Part shown: piece after piece, positions 9,601 through 17,754 of the stretch
Numbering within the stretch: the first letter of the stretch is position 1
Layout of the letters: each line of letters opens with the position of its first letter
NCBI GenBank assembly: GCA_963733915.1
Contig: CAVTEP010000006.1
Coordinates: forward strand, 248,001 to 312,000
DNA: 64,000 nucleotides
Direction of reading: 5' to 3'
Origin: Sulfomarinibacter sp963733915
GTDB lineage: Bacteria > Acidobacteriota > Thermoanaerobaculia > Thermoanaerobaculales > Sulfomarinibacteraceae
Made by a program: the position numbers and the translations under genes
Notes under the pieces: model-generated
The model's input: only the letters and a program-made list of their open reading frames with translations
What the model was told of the DNA's origin: nothing
Database searches by the model: none

Positions 9601-10579
9601 CGAGGCCGGTGGCGGGTGGAGCACCGAGCGTGGGTTCGGGGCCGCCTTCGGTCTGCGCGACGACAATCTCTTCGGCCGCGGCGTGAGCCTGAACCTGCGT
9701 GGAAGTCTGGACACGACCGAGTCCCGGTTCTTCCTCATCGGTTCGGTGCCGCCGGTTCCCGGCGGCCGGCTGTCGTTGATCACGACGATCGGTTACAGCA
9801 CCGGGGACGATCCCACCGATCCGGATTTTCTGAACCGGGACGAGAAACTCGCATCGCTCGAGGCGTCCTACCGGCTCCCGAAGAATGTGCAGGTCGGAAT
9901 CTACTACCGGTGGACCGACACGAGGACGTATGAAAAGGTTCCCGACGATTTCTTTCCGATCGACAGCACAATCCAGATCGGCATTCTCGGTCTGCGCACC
10001 GTCGTCGACCGTTTCGACTATCTCTTCGACCCGCGGAGGGGCTGGGGGCTGACCTCGGATTTCGGCTGGAGCGGCACGGAAATCGGATCTGACCTCGATT
10101 ACGCGAGCTGGCTCACCGGCTACAGCCTCGCGCTGGAGCCTTACCGAGGAGCGACCTGGATGCAGGCCCTGCGGGTCGGCATTGCCGAGCCGTTCAAGGG
10201 AACCAATCTCGACCGGGAGGCCCGGTTTTTTGCCGGTGGTCAGAGCTCGATCCGCGGCTTCGATCTCGACAGCGTCGGTCCGGTGACCTTCGGCATCGGC
10301 GGTCTGGTGCCCGCCGGCGGCGGCGCGCTCTTCATCCTCAACGAGGAGCTGCGGATTCCGATCTGGGACCCTTTGCGGCTGGCGGTCTTCGCCGACGTCG
10401 GCCAGGTGTGGGAGAGCTGGAGGGAGGCAGACCTCAGTTTGTCAGTAGGCGTCGGCTTCGGGCTCCGCTGGTCGACACCGATCGGACCGCTGTGGGCCGA
10501 CGTCGCCTGGCCGGTTGCCAACCTGGGCATCAGCTCCGACAAGCCGAAGTTTTATCTGGGGATCGGACGACCGTTCTGA
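6554..10579 (+). CDS. TamB DUF490 C-terminus fused to POTRA domains and Omp85/TamA beta-barrel
   Basis: About 1,341 residues, continuous in frame with the preceding TamB segment once the single-base break at 6551-6553 is corrected. The first half continues the TamB beta-groove and ends in the DUF490 signature region (about 7600-8420: VGQRLSRNLALFLATNL, then an aromatic-rich end). From about 8430 there are roughly five POTRA-like units, then from about 9590 an Omp85 outer-membrane barrel (GLRDDNLFGRG, the conserved loop motif IRGF at 10250-10261) with a C-terminal Phe (GIGRPF). In Proteobacteria these are two proteins, TamB and TamA; here they form one chain reaching from inner to outer membrane. 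No independent signal peptide or ribosome site precedes this half, which supports a single gene. No divergent operon partner is needed. Confidence 0.85.
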   Translation, partial: RELYGGVFEGSLVVPLTDLDHHFRADLVWTGLDLMTVPIEVPEEIAGTIAGRLGLGGRMTHPEGDLDFEWRPDGTPSLVASVRLHAALSEGILRIATERVETAGGSLFAEALLPLGGIERPEWLWPDAPAGAVRASVDAPGFRSEPVADAFGLESLPVAAEADLRAEVELDPGGLLRPRVLVEANGLRVLYAGGELVAEGPLVATFDGGRLELAPVVLVGRDSRIEASAAYDPETALVTGRVRARLAPELSRLLPVPLNVTGPLTIDADLETPADAAWSPESVRGRLTIDHRDGTMVMRDPPVEIRELRMIATLDDGVLNIEEGQAEVNRGQVLMGGGWDPRSGQGLVLEIEGVTALVAGILTKWDGSVAIEPHPERLAQVVGELNLIAGLWDERFDLAGAVLGGGEMEIASDDPMHDIGLDLTVRGRAGIRVENNLGRFNVNWDVLRISGTAAEPLLRGEVRIAPGGVLTLAGQEVQVRRGSVEFAGDPATDTVMAIVPETDTTLFGGGDGPEFNATALATEGLARGITSALGFENETLRPAEIAVQTEKDPSERFMVGQRLSRNLALFLATNLTNVQDNMTMLQFWNLPRFKGLAVQAYQETANDNFGTNLFQRFQWGGTVVSDGRPEIHRLRLEGDWPMSERSLRKATRLRRAQPYDGFLLFVGAVRMERVLAEHGFQNARVTGTQTGPPSSPTLVFTCDPGEEQRVEFQGASLSKHLRREVTALYQPPPLEDTALENMGSLVERSLAGEGYLRAHAVVERRDDIIVVDVNRGDKVEITGPFFDGAPVDAISALSRVFDTTAALATVAVRPEWAANAVERALKNAGYLQARVLDVAVDVGNAKKAEVHISVDAGPLEKIGSVVLVGSDPLGMMASAEFELRPGVALNRDIIDSAMRDLRDTYVAAGYRDASARSAMRQDDQGGWVVETRLVPGQQRVVRGVRFAGRRDVSERVLRKGLTVDPGEVLTDAEVDRSASRIANFSPIERVDVRTVPVPGSQVDVEFDVVEKRRWTLEAGGGWSTERGFGAAFGLRDDNLFGRGVSLNLRGSLDTTESRFFLIGSVPPVPGGRLSLITTIGYSTGDDPTDPDFLNRDEKLASLEASYRLPKNVQVGIYYRWTDTRTYEKVPDDFFPIDSTIQIGILGLRTVVDRFDYLFDPRRGWGLTSDFGWSGTEIGSDLDYASWLTGYSLALEPYRGATWMQALRVGIAEPFKGTNLDREARFFAGGQSSIRGFDLDSVGPVTFGIGGLVPAGGGALFILNEELRIPIWDPLRLAVFADVGQVWESWREADLSLSVGVGFGLRWSTPIGPLWADVAWPVANLGISSDKPKFYLGIGRPF

Positions 10580-10618
10580 CGTGCCCTCCTGGCGGTGACA
10601 ATCTGAGGTTCCGAGCAG

Positions 10619-10660
10619 ATCCTTCGACTCGCTCACTGTGCTCGCTCGCTCAGGATGACC
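10619..10660. repeat. Dispersed-type ATCCTTCGACTCGC...CAGGATGACC element between convergent genes
   Basis: A 42-base segment with short inverted ends (ATCCT/AGGAT) and internal CTCGCT repeats lies between the convergent fusion gene and the TPR gene. From memory, near-identical words occur between genes in many unrelated bacterial genomes. The stem is too weak to call a terminator. Only one copy is seen in this window. Confidence 0.45.
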
Positions 10661-10696
10661 TTCCGACTGGGCTGCCGAGGCCAGCCCGTCGTCAGG

Positions 10697-11500
10697 TCAC
10701 CGTCCCGCGGCCTTGAGCAGTGCCTCGGCCTTGCCGGCTTCCGGTCCGTTGGGGGCGAGCTTGAGGTACTGGTCGAGGTCGATCAGCATGTTGTCCTTGC
10801 GGCCGAGTTTGTCCCAGGCCATCGCCCGCCAGAAGTACATCGGCGCGTAACGGGGATCGACCGAGAGACCGAGATCGAAGGCGTCCTTGGCCTCCTGCCA
10901 TTGCTCGGCAAAGAGGTAGGAGAGCCCGATCTGGTGGTTGACCATCGGTTCGTCAAAGCCGCCACGGACCGCCAGACGGAGAGCCTTCCGAGCATCCTCG
11001 TACTTCTTGCTGCGGACCAATGAGGCGCCGAGATAAAACTGGGCGGTGGCGTTGTTGGGGTCCTTTTTGACCGCGCCGCCGGCGCTTTTTTCGGCTGCCT
11101 TCCACGCGGCGCCGGCCTCGGTGCGCTTGTCCTGACGGTACAGGATTTCGCCCCGCCAGTAGCTGGCGGCGGGGTCAGCGGGCGCCGCCTTGGTCGCCTG
11201 GTCGAGGCTCTTGAGACCCTTGGTCACGGCGGCCGGGTCGGTACTGGATTCGCCCTCCTGGGCTTCCAGCAATGCCCACGCGGTCTGGAGCTCGGGCGTC
11301 ATTCCAAACTTAGATTTGCTGGCCTGGAGAGTTTTTCGCGCAGCGGCGTTGTTCCAGGCCGAGAGCTCGGCGATGGCCTTGTTGGCAACCGCCTGGGCAT
11401 CCTTCGGAGCCGGCGCCTTCTGCAGTGAGCGGCCGGTCCCGGCGGCCATTGTGATCATCACTACGGTCGAGGCCAGCACGAGATTTCGGCTGAGTGACAT
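10697..11500 (-). CDS. Secreted tetratricopeptide-repeat protein
   Basis: 267 residues from ATG 11500, chosen because AAGGAGCC lies just upstream and the protein then opens with a clean signal peptide (MSLSRNLVLASTVVMI..., cleavage near residue 20-25). The rest is Ala-rich and helical with several TPR units, such as ATAQFYLGASLVRSKKYEDA and APMYFWRAMAWDKLGRKDN. It probably acts in the periplasm as a protein-binding scaffold. The partner is unknown; the convergent TamB-Omp85 gene ends 117 bases away but is on the other strand. Confidence 0.8.
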   Translation of the reverse strand: MSLSRNLVLASTVVMITMAAGTGRSLQKAPAPKDAQAVANKAIAELSAWNNAAARKTLQASKSKFGMTPELQTAWALLEAQEGESSTDPAAVTKGLKSLDQATKAAPADPAASYWRGEILYRQDKRTEAGAAWKAAEKSAGGAVKKDPNNATAQFYLGASLVRSKKYEDARKALRLAVRGGFDEPMVNHQIGLSYLFAEQWQEAKDAFDLGLSVDPRYAPMYFWRAMAWDKLGRKDNMLIDLDQYLKLAPNGPEAGKAEALLKAAGR

Positions 11501-11645
11501 GGGAGGCTCCTTTCGAGCCGCCGCGAGGGCGAACTCAGCAGTATCTTGACACAGCCAGTGGCTGGAGTACATGAACGCTAGGCGGCGTTACGTTGGCGTC
11601 CGCCGCCTCTCACGTATCCTGTGATGGCTCGATTGAGGAGGAGGT

Positions 11646-12971
11646 GTGTTCGACAGCGCCCGCACTCGGACGATTCTGGCCCTCGCTCTGCCGATCATCG
11701 GCGGCATGGCGTCGCAAAACGTGCTCAACCTGGTTGACACCGCGATGGTGGGCACCCTGGGGCCATCCGCGTTGGCGGCGGTTGGGATGGGGAGCTTTGC
11801 CAATTTCATGGCGATGGCTTTCATCATGGGGCTGTCCGCCGGCGTGCAGGCGATCGCGGCACGCCGCCTTGGCGAGGGCCGCTGGAGCGAAACGGCCTCG
11901 CCGCTCAACGCGGGTCTGCTGATCGCGCTGGTCGTGGCGGTGCCGTGGTCGATGCTGCTGTTCGGTCTTGCCGGTCGTCTCTACCCCATGTTGGTGGAGG
12001 ACCCCGAGGTCGTGGCACTTGGTATCCCGTACTTCCAGGCGCGACTGATCGGTATGACTGCGATCGGGATGAATTTTGCATTTCGCGGGTTTTGGAACGG
12101 CATCAGCCAGTCCAGGAGGTACCTGCAGACCCTGCTTGTCATGCACGTCTGTAACGTCATCCTCAACTGGTTGCTGATCTTCGGGCATTTGGGTCTGCCT
12201 GCGATGGGGGTCACCGGCGCAGGTATCGGCACCACGATTTCAACCTACCTGGGGACCGTGATCTACTTCATCCTCGCGCTGCGGCACGCACGGGGCTCGG
12301 GCTTCCTTCGTAGTTTTGTAGATCGCGGTACCGTGACCTCAATGCTGAGGCTGTCGATCCCGGCCGGTTTGCAGAGCTTTTTCTTTGCCGCAGGGATGAC
12401 GGCGTTTTTCTGGATCATCGGCCGCATCGGCACGCCCGAGCTTGCCGCATCGAACGTGTTGGTTCAGCTGCTGCTGGTGGCGATACTTCCGGGTGTCGGG
12501 TTTGGATTCGCGGCCGCGTCGTTGGTCGGGCAGGCGCTCGGCCGGGGCGACCGCGATGACGCGGTGCGGTGGGGCTGGGACGTGAGCCGTCTCGCCATGA
12601 CGCTGGTCGGTGGCGGCGCGCTGGTCGGTCTGTTGTTTCCCGATCTCCTCCTCGGCCTGTTTCTCCACGACGATCACACTATCGGGCTCGCGCGGCTTCC
12701 ACTGCGTCTTCTCGGCGCGACGATGACGGTCGAGACCCTGGGTGGCGTGCTGTTGAATGCTCTCCTCGGCGCGGGCGCCAACCGATTGGTGATGACGGTC
12801 TCGGTGGGGATGCAGTGGGTCCTTTTCCTGCCGGCGGCGTTTGTGCTCGGGCCCGTGCTGGGATTGGGGCTCTCCGCCGTATGGACGGGCCAGGTCGCCT
12901 ATCGATCCGTCCAGGCTCTCGTATTTGCTGCGATCTGGAAAAGTCGAATCTGGATGGATGTCAAAGTGTGA
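11646..12971 (+). CDS. MATE-family multidrug/cation antiporter
   Basis: 441 residues, twelve predicted membrane helices in two similar halves. The opening matches the family (LALALPIIGGMASQNVLNLVDTAMVG, with the Pro and Asp typical of helix 1), and a repeat of the fold begins near residue 235 (MLRLSIPAGLQSFFFAAGM). MATE transporters export cationic compounds from the inner membrane using Na+ or H+ gradients. Start is GTG 11646 with a GAGGAG ribosome site about five bases upstream. It precedes the ole cluster by 128 bases; a role in handling hydrocarbon-pathway products is possible but only guilt by position. Confidence 0.9.
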   Translation: MFDSARTRTILALALPIIGGMASQNVLNLVDTAMVGTLGPSALAAVGMGSFANFMAMAFIMGLSAGVQAIAARRLGEGRWSETASPLNAGLLIALVVAVPWSMLLFGLAGRLYPMLVEDPEVVALGIPYFQARLIGMTAIGMNFAFRGFWNGISQSRRYLQTLLVMHVCNVILNWLLIFGHLGLPAMGVTGAGIGTTISTYLGTVIYFILALRHARGSGFLRSFVDRGTVTSMLRLSIPAGLQSFFFAAGMTAFFWIIGRIGTPELAASNVLVQLLLVAILPGVGFGFAAASLVGQALGRGDRDDAVRWGWDVSRLAMTLVGGGALVGLLFPDLLLGLFLHDDHTIGLARLPLRLLGATMTVETLGGVLLNALLGAGANRLVMTVSVGMQWVLFLPAAFVLGPVLGLGLSAVWTGQVAYRSVQALVFAAIWKSRIWMDVKV

Positions 12972-13099
12972 AGAACACTTCGGTTTGCCGCGTCCCGCCT
13001 TTTTTGACGCGGTGCGGGGTGGTACCCTCGCCGCCGCGCGAATGAGGTGATCCGCTGCCGGTGCGTGCTATCCGGTGTGCAGAGTCTGACGGAGAGTCC

Positions 13100-14116
13100 A
13101 TGAACTTCGAAAACGTATCGGTCCTCAGCGTCGCTCATATCGACGCACCGCATCGAATCACGTCGGAGGAAATCGAGCAGCGGCTGGCGCCGACCATGGA
13201 GCGGCTCGGCATCCGACCGAATCTACTGCGAGAGCTGTCCGGCATCGTGGAACGCCGGGTCTGGGATGAGGGCACGATGCCAAGCGAGGTCGCCGCGAGG
13301 GCGGGTGAGAAGGCTCTCCAAGCGGCGGGTATCGATCGTTCCAAGCTGGGCATCCTGATCAACACCTCGGTCTGTCGGGACTATCTCGAACCATCCACGG
13401 CCTGCATTGTCCACTCGATGCTGGGGCTGCCCGAAACCTGCATGAACTTCGATCTCGGGAATGCGTGTCTCGGATTTGTCAACGGCATGGACATGGTGGG
13501 GAACATGATCGACCGTGGCGGCGTGGACTACGCCATTCTGGTCAACGGTGAGACGAGCCGCCAGATCATGGACGCCACAGTCCAGCTGCTGCAGAACCCC
13601 GAGATCGACGAGGCAACCTTCAGGGCGAACTTTGCGTCGTTGACTTTGGGTTCGGGCGCCGCCGCGATGGTGCTCGGCCGATCTGACCTCGAACCCGATG
13701 GCCATCGATTCAAGGGCAGCGTCAACCTGGCCGCGACCCAGCATTGCCGGCTGTGCGCGGGCAACATCGATCACATGGTGACCAAGACCAAGGAGTTGCT
13801 GGTGGCCGGGATGGAGCTCGCGGTGCGCACCTGGGGTCGCGCATCCGGGGTCCTCGATTGGACGGCCGATGCGATCGACCACTTCGTGATTCACCAGGTG
13901 AGCAAAGTCCACACCGAGCAGTTGGCCGGGATCCTCGGTATCGACCTCACGAAGATCTTCCGGCTCTACCCGGAATTCGGCAACATCGGACCCGCCGGCG
14001 TGCCGATCGCGTTGTCAAAGCTCGTGGAGTCCGGACGGATAGAGCGTGGCCAGCGGGTCGCGCTGCTGGGCATCGGCAGCGGTATCAACTGCACCATGGC
14101 CGAACTGGTCTGGTAG
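13100..14116 (+). CDS. oleA: OleA: thiolase-fold acyl-CoA condensing enzyme for olefin synthesis
   Basis: 338 residues from ATG 13100, preceded by ACGGAGAG. Ketoacyl-synthase-III fold with nucleophile Cys123 in GNACLGF, His in IHQVS and Asn in EFGNIGPAG, the Cys-His-Asn triad. OleA performs a non-decarboxylative Claisen condensation of two long-chain acyl-CoAs to a beta-keto acid. It is called OleA rather than FabH because the next three genes are an alpha/beta hydrolase with Asp nucleophile, an AMP-ligase and a short NAD-epimerase, the exact oleBCD order. It is the first gene of that cluster; a 9-bp hairpin begins in its stop codon. Confidence 0.9.
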   Translation: MNFENVSVLSVAHIDAPHRITSEEIEQRLAPTMERLGIRPNLLRELSGIVERRVWDEGTMPSEVAARAGEKALQAAGIDRSKLGILINTSVCRDYLEPSTACIVHSMLGLPETCMNFDLGNACLGFVNGMDMVGNMIDRGGVDYAILVNGETSRQIMDATVQLLQNPEIDEATFRANFASLTLGSGAAAMVLGRSDLEPDGHRFKGSVNLAATQHCRLCAGNIDHMVTKTKELLVAGMELAVRTWGRASGVLDWTADAIDHFVIHQVSKVHTEQLAGILGIDLTKIFRLYPEFGNIGPAGVPIALSKLVESGRIERGQRVALLGIGSGINCTMAELVW

Positions 14117-14137
14117 CGATTCGCTGTCGCGAATCGC
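14116..14137 (+). promoter_or_regulatory. Perfect 9-bp hairpin between oleA and oleB
   Basis: GCGATTCGC (14116-14124) pairs with GCGAATCGC (14129-14137) around the loop TGTC. The stem begins with the last base of the oleA stop codon and ends ten bases before the oleB ATG. No T-run follows, so an RNA-stability or processing element is more likely than a Rho-independent terminator. Confidence 0.6.
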
Positions 14138-14147
14138 TGAATAGCGC

Positions 14148-15028
14148 ATGCAAGAGATTCCAGAGCACCTGTATCCGTTCAAAAGGAACTGGCTCGAGAT
14201 CGAGGGGCTTCGGCTTCACTATCTGGACGAGGGTGCGGCGAGGCCGTGGTGGCGGTGCATGGCAATCCGACCTGGTCGTTCTATTACCGCGATCTCGTCC
14301 GCGGGCTGCGAGGCGACCACCGGGTGGTGGTGCCGGACCACATGGGCTGCGGCCTCTCCGACAAACCCGGCGATGATCGTTATGACTACACGCTGAGCCG
14401 GAGAATCGACGATTTCGGGCGACTGATGGATGAGCTCGAGCTCACCGGCATCAATCTCGTGGTCCACGACTGGGGCGGCATGATCGGGCTTGCCTGGGCG
14501 GTGCGCAGTCCGGAACGGGTCAACCGCCTGGTGATCCTCAACACCGCCGCCTTCCACCTCCCGCAATCGAAGCCGTTTCCCTGGCAGCTGTGGATGGTTC
14601 GCGACACTCCGTTGGGCCCGCTGATGGTTCGTGGTCTCAACGCCTTCAGCCGTGGCGCGTCGCATATTGCCTGCACGCGGAAGAGGCTTTCAAAGGAGCT
14701 GCGTGACGCGTACTGCGCGCCGTACGACAGCTGGGGCGACCGGATCGCGAATCTGAGGTTCGTCCAGGACATTCCTCTGCGGTCAGGCGACCGCGGTTAC
14801 GACATCGTGTCGGACACCGCAAGCCGGCTCGAGGTGTTTCGCGATCGACCGGTGTTGGTGTGCTGGGGTGACCGGGACTTCGTCTTCGACCGCCACTTCC
14901 TCGAGGTATGGCAGAGGGTGTACCCTCACGCCGAGGTCCATCGATTCCCCGACTGCGGCCACTACATCCTCGAGGACGCGTCGTCGGAGATCATTCCATT
15001 GATTCGCCGATTCCTGAATTCGAAATGA
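14148..15028 (+). CDS. oleB: OleB: alpha/beta-hydrolase, beta-lactone decarboxylase (one frame break near 14237)
   Basis: Starts at ATG 14148 (MQEIPEHLYPFKRNWLEI). The first 30 codons are in one frame; from about 14240 the homology continues in another (VVAVHGNPTWSF). Adding one G in the GG at 14237-14238 gives an uninterrupted LHYLDEGAGEAVVAVHGNPTW. The rest has the haloalkane-dehalogenase-like set: oxyanion HGNPTW, nucleophile Asp in VVHDWGG, acid Asp in CWGDRDFVF and His in DCGHYI. By family knowledge OleB turns the cis-beta-lactone made by OleC into a cis-olefin plus CO2. It lies between oleA and oleC on the same strand. The break is probably a sequence error, as all catalytic residues are intact. 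Confidence 0.85.
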
Positions 15029-15060
15029 CGAGCCTTCGATTTCATTACTGCTGATTTTTC

Positions 15061-15100
15061 GTTATAACGTTTGAACGTTTAACGTTATAACGTTCTAACG
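15061..15100. repeat. Word array A: AACGTT repeats before oleC
   Basis: Four complete AACGTT words begin at 15066, 15074, 15081 and 15089, with a partial AACG at 15097; spacing is 7-8 bp. The array fills the oleB-oleC gap and ends 12 bases before the oleC start. It is AT-rich compared with the flanking genes and has no GC-rich core. The same word is used at 19429, 22804, 22970, 53225 and 53303. Confidence 0.85.
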
Positions 15101-15112
15101 GATGATGAACCG

Positions 15113-16753
15113 ATGAGTACCAGGGGAAACATCGCGGATTACCTGCCGGAGATGGCGGCGCGGCAGCCCGAGGCCACCGCCATTATCTGTCCGTGGGGCC
15201 GCCGTGGCGGTCGGCTGACCTACGCCCGATTGGAAGAGCGCAGCAATCACATCGCCCGCGGTCTCCAATCGATCGGGATCGGCCGCGGCGCTCGAACCGT
15301 GCTGATGGTGCCGCCGGGGCTCGATCTCTTCGCCCTCGCCTTTGCGCTTTTCAAGGCCGGTGCGGTACCGGTGCTGGTGGATCCCGGCATCGGCCTCAAG
15401 CACCTCAAGACATGTCTCGGAAACGCCCAACCGGCCGCGTTTATCGGCGTGTCCAAAGCGCAGGCCGCGCGGATTGTTCTGGGGTGGGCGCGCGACTCGG
15501 TGCGGACAATGGTGACGGTGGGGCGCCGCTGGTTCTGGGGCGGGAAGACCCTTCGAAGCGTGGAGGCGCTGGGTGAGTCGATGTCGACAAGCGACATCGC
15601 AGCCACCCAAGCATCCGACATCGCGGCCATCGTTTTCACCTCGGGCAGCACCGGGCCACCCAAGGGCGTGGTCTACCGCCACAGCAACTTCAGCGCCCAG
15701 GTCGAGGCGATTCGCGAGGCCTACGACATCGAGCCCGGCGAGGTCAATCTGCCGACCTTCCCACTCTTCGCCCTCTTCGATCCGGCTCTCGGCATGACCA
15801 CGGTCGTCCCGGACATGGACCCGACCCGGCCGGCGCGGGTGGATCCAAAAAAGATCGTCGAATCGATCCGGGAGTTCAGGGTCACCACCATGTTCGGCTC
15901 GCCGGCCCTCCTCGATACCGTCGGCCGGTGGGGGGTCGAGCACGGCGTCACGCTGCCTACCCTGAGGCGGGTCATCTCGGCCGGCGCGCCGGTTTCGCCT
16001 CAGGTGATCGAGCGCTTTCAATCGATGCTGACCGGTGACGCCGCAATCCACACCCCCTACGGCGCCACCGAGGCGCTGCCCGTGGCCACGGCATCGAGTC
16101 GTGAGATCTTGAGCGAGACCCGCCACGCGACCGACCGTGGCGCCGGCACCTGCGTCGGCCGCCCGGTGCCATCGATCGAGGCGTCGGTGATCGGGATCGA
16201 CGACCGACCGATTCCGACTTGGAACGACGATCTGCAAGTCGCTGTGGGCGAAATCGGTGAGATCGCCGTCAAGGGGCCGCAAGTGACCCACGAGTATTTC
16301 AACGCGCCGTCGCACACCGCGCTCGCCAAGATCGACGATGGTCGGGGAGTGCGGCACCGCATGGGCGATCTCGGTTACTTTGACGAGCACGGGCGTTTGT
16401 GGTTCTGCGGTCGCGTCACGCAACGGGTGCGAACAGCCGGTGGCGAGCTCTACACGGTGCCCTGTGAGGCGATTTTCAACACCCACCCGGATGTCAAACG
16501 GACCGCATTGGTGGGTGTCGGAGAGCCCGGCGCTCAGATGCCGGTCTTGTGCGTCGAGCTCGAAGAGAACATCTCGAAGTCGGACCACAACCGGGTGCGC
16601 GCCGAGCTGCTGGAGATCGGCTCACGACACGACTGCACGCGATCGGTCCTCACCGTATTGTTCCACCCGGGGTTCCCGGTAGACATCCGCCACAACGCCA
16701 AGATCGGGCGCTCAGAGCTGGCAGTGTGGGCCGCGCCGAGGATCGTGCTGTGA
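15113..16753 (+). CDS. oleC: OleC: AMP-dependent beta-lactone synthetase
   Basis: 546 residues, acyl-adenylate-forming superfamily. Visible motifs in order: the phosphate loop FTSGSTGPPKG (175-185), YGATEALP, GDLGYFDEHGRLWFCGR, and the C-terminal lysine region RHNAKIGR. OleC adenylates the 2-alkyl-3-hydroxy acid and closes it to a beta-lactone, the substrate of OleB. ATG 15113 follows word array A; no strong ribosome site is visible. The stop overlaps the oleD start by four bases (GTGA), indicating translational coupling. Confidence 0.9.
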   Translation: MSTRGNIADYLPEMAARQPEATAIICPWGRRGGRLTYARLEERSNHIARGLQSIGIGRGARTVLMVPPGLDLFALAFALFKAGAVPVLVDPGIGLKHLKTCLGNAQPAAFIGVSKAQAARIVLGWARDSVRTMVTVGRRWFWGGKTLRSVEALGESMSTSDIAATQASDIAAIVFTSGSTGPPKGVVYRHSNFSAQVEAIREAYDIEPGEVNLPTFPLFALFDPALGMTTVVPDMDPTRPARVDPKKIVESIREFRVTTMFGSPALLDTVGRWGVEHGVTLPTLRRVISAGAPVSPQVIERFQSMLTGDAAIHTPYGATEALPVATASSREILSETRHATDRGAGTCVGRPVPSIEASVIGIDDRPIPTWNDDLQVAVGEIGEIAVKGPQVTHEYFNAPSHTALAKIDDGRGVRHRMGDLGYFDEHGRLWFCGRVTQRVRTAGGELYTVPCEAIFNTHPDVKRTALVGVGEPGAQMPVLCVELEENISKSDHNRVRAELLEIGSRHDCTRSVLTVLFHPGFPVDIRHNAKIGRSELAVWAAPRIVL

Positions 16754-17742
16754 AGGCCCTGGTCACGGGCGGGGGCGGGTTTCTCGGCGGCGCCATCGTA
16801 CGCCGATCGGTGGATCGAGGATGGTCGGTTCGAGCGTTGCAACGGGGTCACTACCCGGAGCTCGACATTCTCGGCGTCGAGCAGATCCGCGGTGATATCG
16901 CCGATGCCGATATCGTCGATCAAGCGGTTGCGGGCTGCGAAATCGTTTTTCACGCGGCGGCCAAGATCGACCCGTGGGGCGCATTCGAGCCGTTTCGGAG
17001 GACCAACGTGGTCGGCACCGAAAACGTGCTTGCTGCCATGCGACGCCACGGAGTTCCGAAGCTGGTGTTTACCAGCACGCCGAGCGTCGTTCACCGGGGC
17101 GGCGACCTCGAGGGGGTCGACGAGTCTGAGCCCTACCCGGAGCACTTCGAAGCCGCCTATCCGCAGACCAAGGCGATGGCCGAGATGGCGGTATTGGCGG
17201 CCAACGACGACACCCTGTCGACAGTCGCGCTGCGGCCCCGGCTGATCTGGGGCCCGGCGGACACCAATCTGGTGCCCCAGCTCGTCGAGAGGGCGAGATC
17301 GGGGAGGCTCCGCTTTGTCGGCGGAGGCGCGAAGCTCGTCGATACGACCTACATCGACAATGCGGCTGACGCCCACCTGATGGCGGCCGACCGGCTGGCG
17401 CCGGGTTCCGCCTGCGCCGGACGGCCGTATTTCATCAGTAATGGCGATCCGTGGCCGCTCAAAAAAATCGTCAACGGGATCCTCAGCGCCGCGGGCCTGC
17501 CACCGGAGGAGCGGACGGTGCCGTTGGGGCTCGCTGTGGCCGCCGGGGCGGTCTTCGAGACGGTGGAGCGTTTCGTGCCGTTTTCAAAAGGACCGCCGAT
17601 GACGCGGTTTATCGCGCGCAATTTTGCGTCCGCCCACTGGTTTGATATCTCCGCGGCGCGGCGAGATCTCGGATATGAACCGAAGATCAGTATCGATGAT
17701 GGGTTGGAGAAGCTCCGGCAGTGGTTTGAAAAACGGAAGTGA
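16750..17742 (+). CDS. oleD: OleD: NAD(P)-dependent 2-alkyl-3-ketoalkanoate reductase
   Basis: 330 residues from GTG 16750, which overlaps the oleC stop. Extended short-chain dehydrogenase fold: Rossmann motif TGGGGFLG at the N-terminus, catalytic Tyr and Lys in YPQTKA, and STPSVV just before. OleD reduces the beta-keto acid released by OleA to the beta-hydroxy acid used by OleC. Completing the A-B-C-D order on one strand makes the pathway assignment firm. A steroid or sugar epimerase annotation would be the generic alternative. Confidence 0.9.
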   Translation: MKALVTGGGGFLGGAIVRRSVDRGWSVRALQRGHYPELDILGVEQIRGDIADADIVDQAVAGCEIVFHAAAKIDPWGAFEPFRRTNVVGTENVLAAMRRHGVPKLVFTSTPSVVHRGGDLEGVDESEPYPEHFEAAYPQTKAMAEMAVLAANDDTLSTVALRPRLIWGPADTNLVPQLVERARSGRLRFVGGGAKLVDTTYIDNAADAHLMAADRLAPGSACAGRPYFISNGDPWPLKKIVNGILSAAGLPPEERTVPLGLAVAAGAVFETVERFVPFSKGPPMTRFIARNFASAHWFDISAARRDLGYEPKISIDDGLEKLRQWFEKRK

Positions 17743-17754
17743 TTGGGGGCGCGG

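Noticed and set aside
12988..13012. CCGCGTC/GACGCGG hairpin after the MATE gene as a terminator
   Set aside because: The T-run is in the loop rather than after the stem, so it does not fit a Rho-independent terminator.
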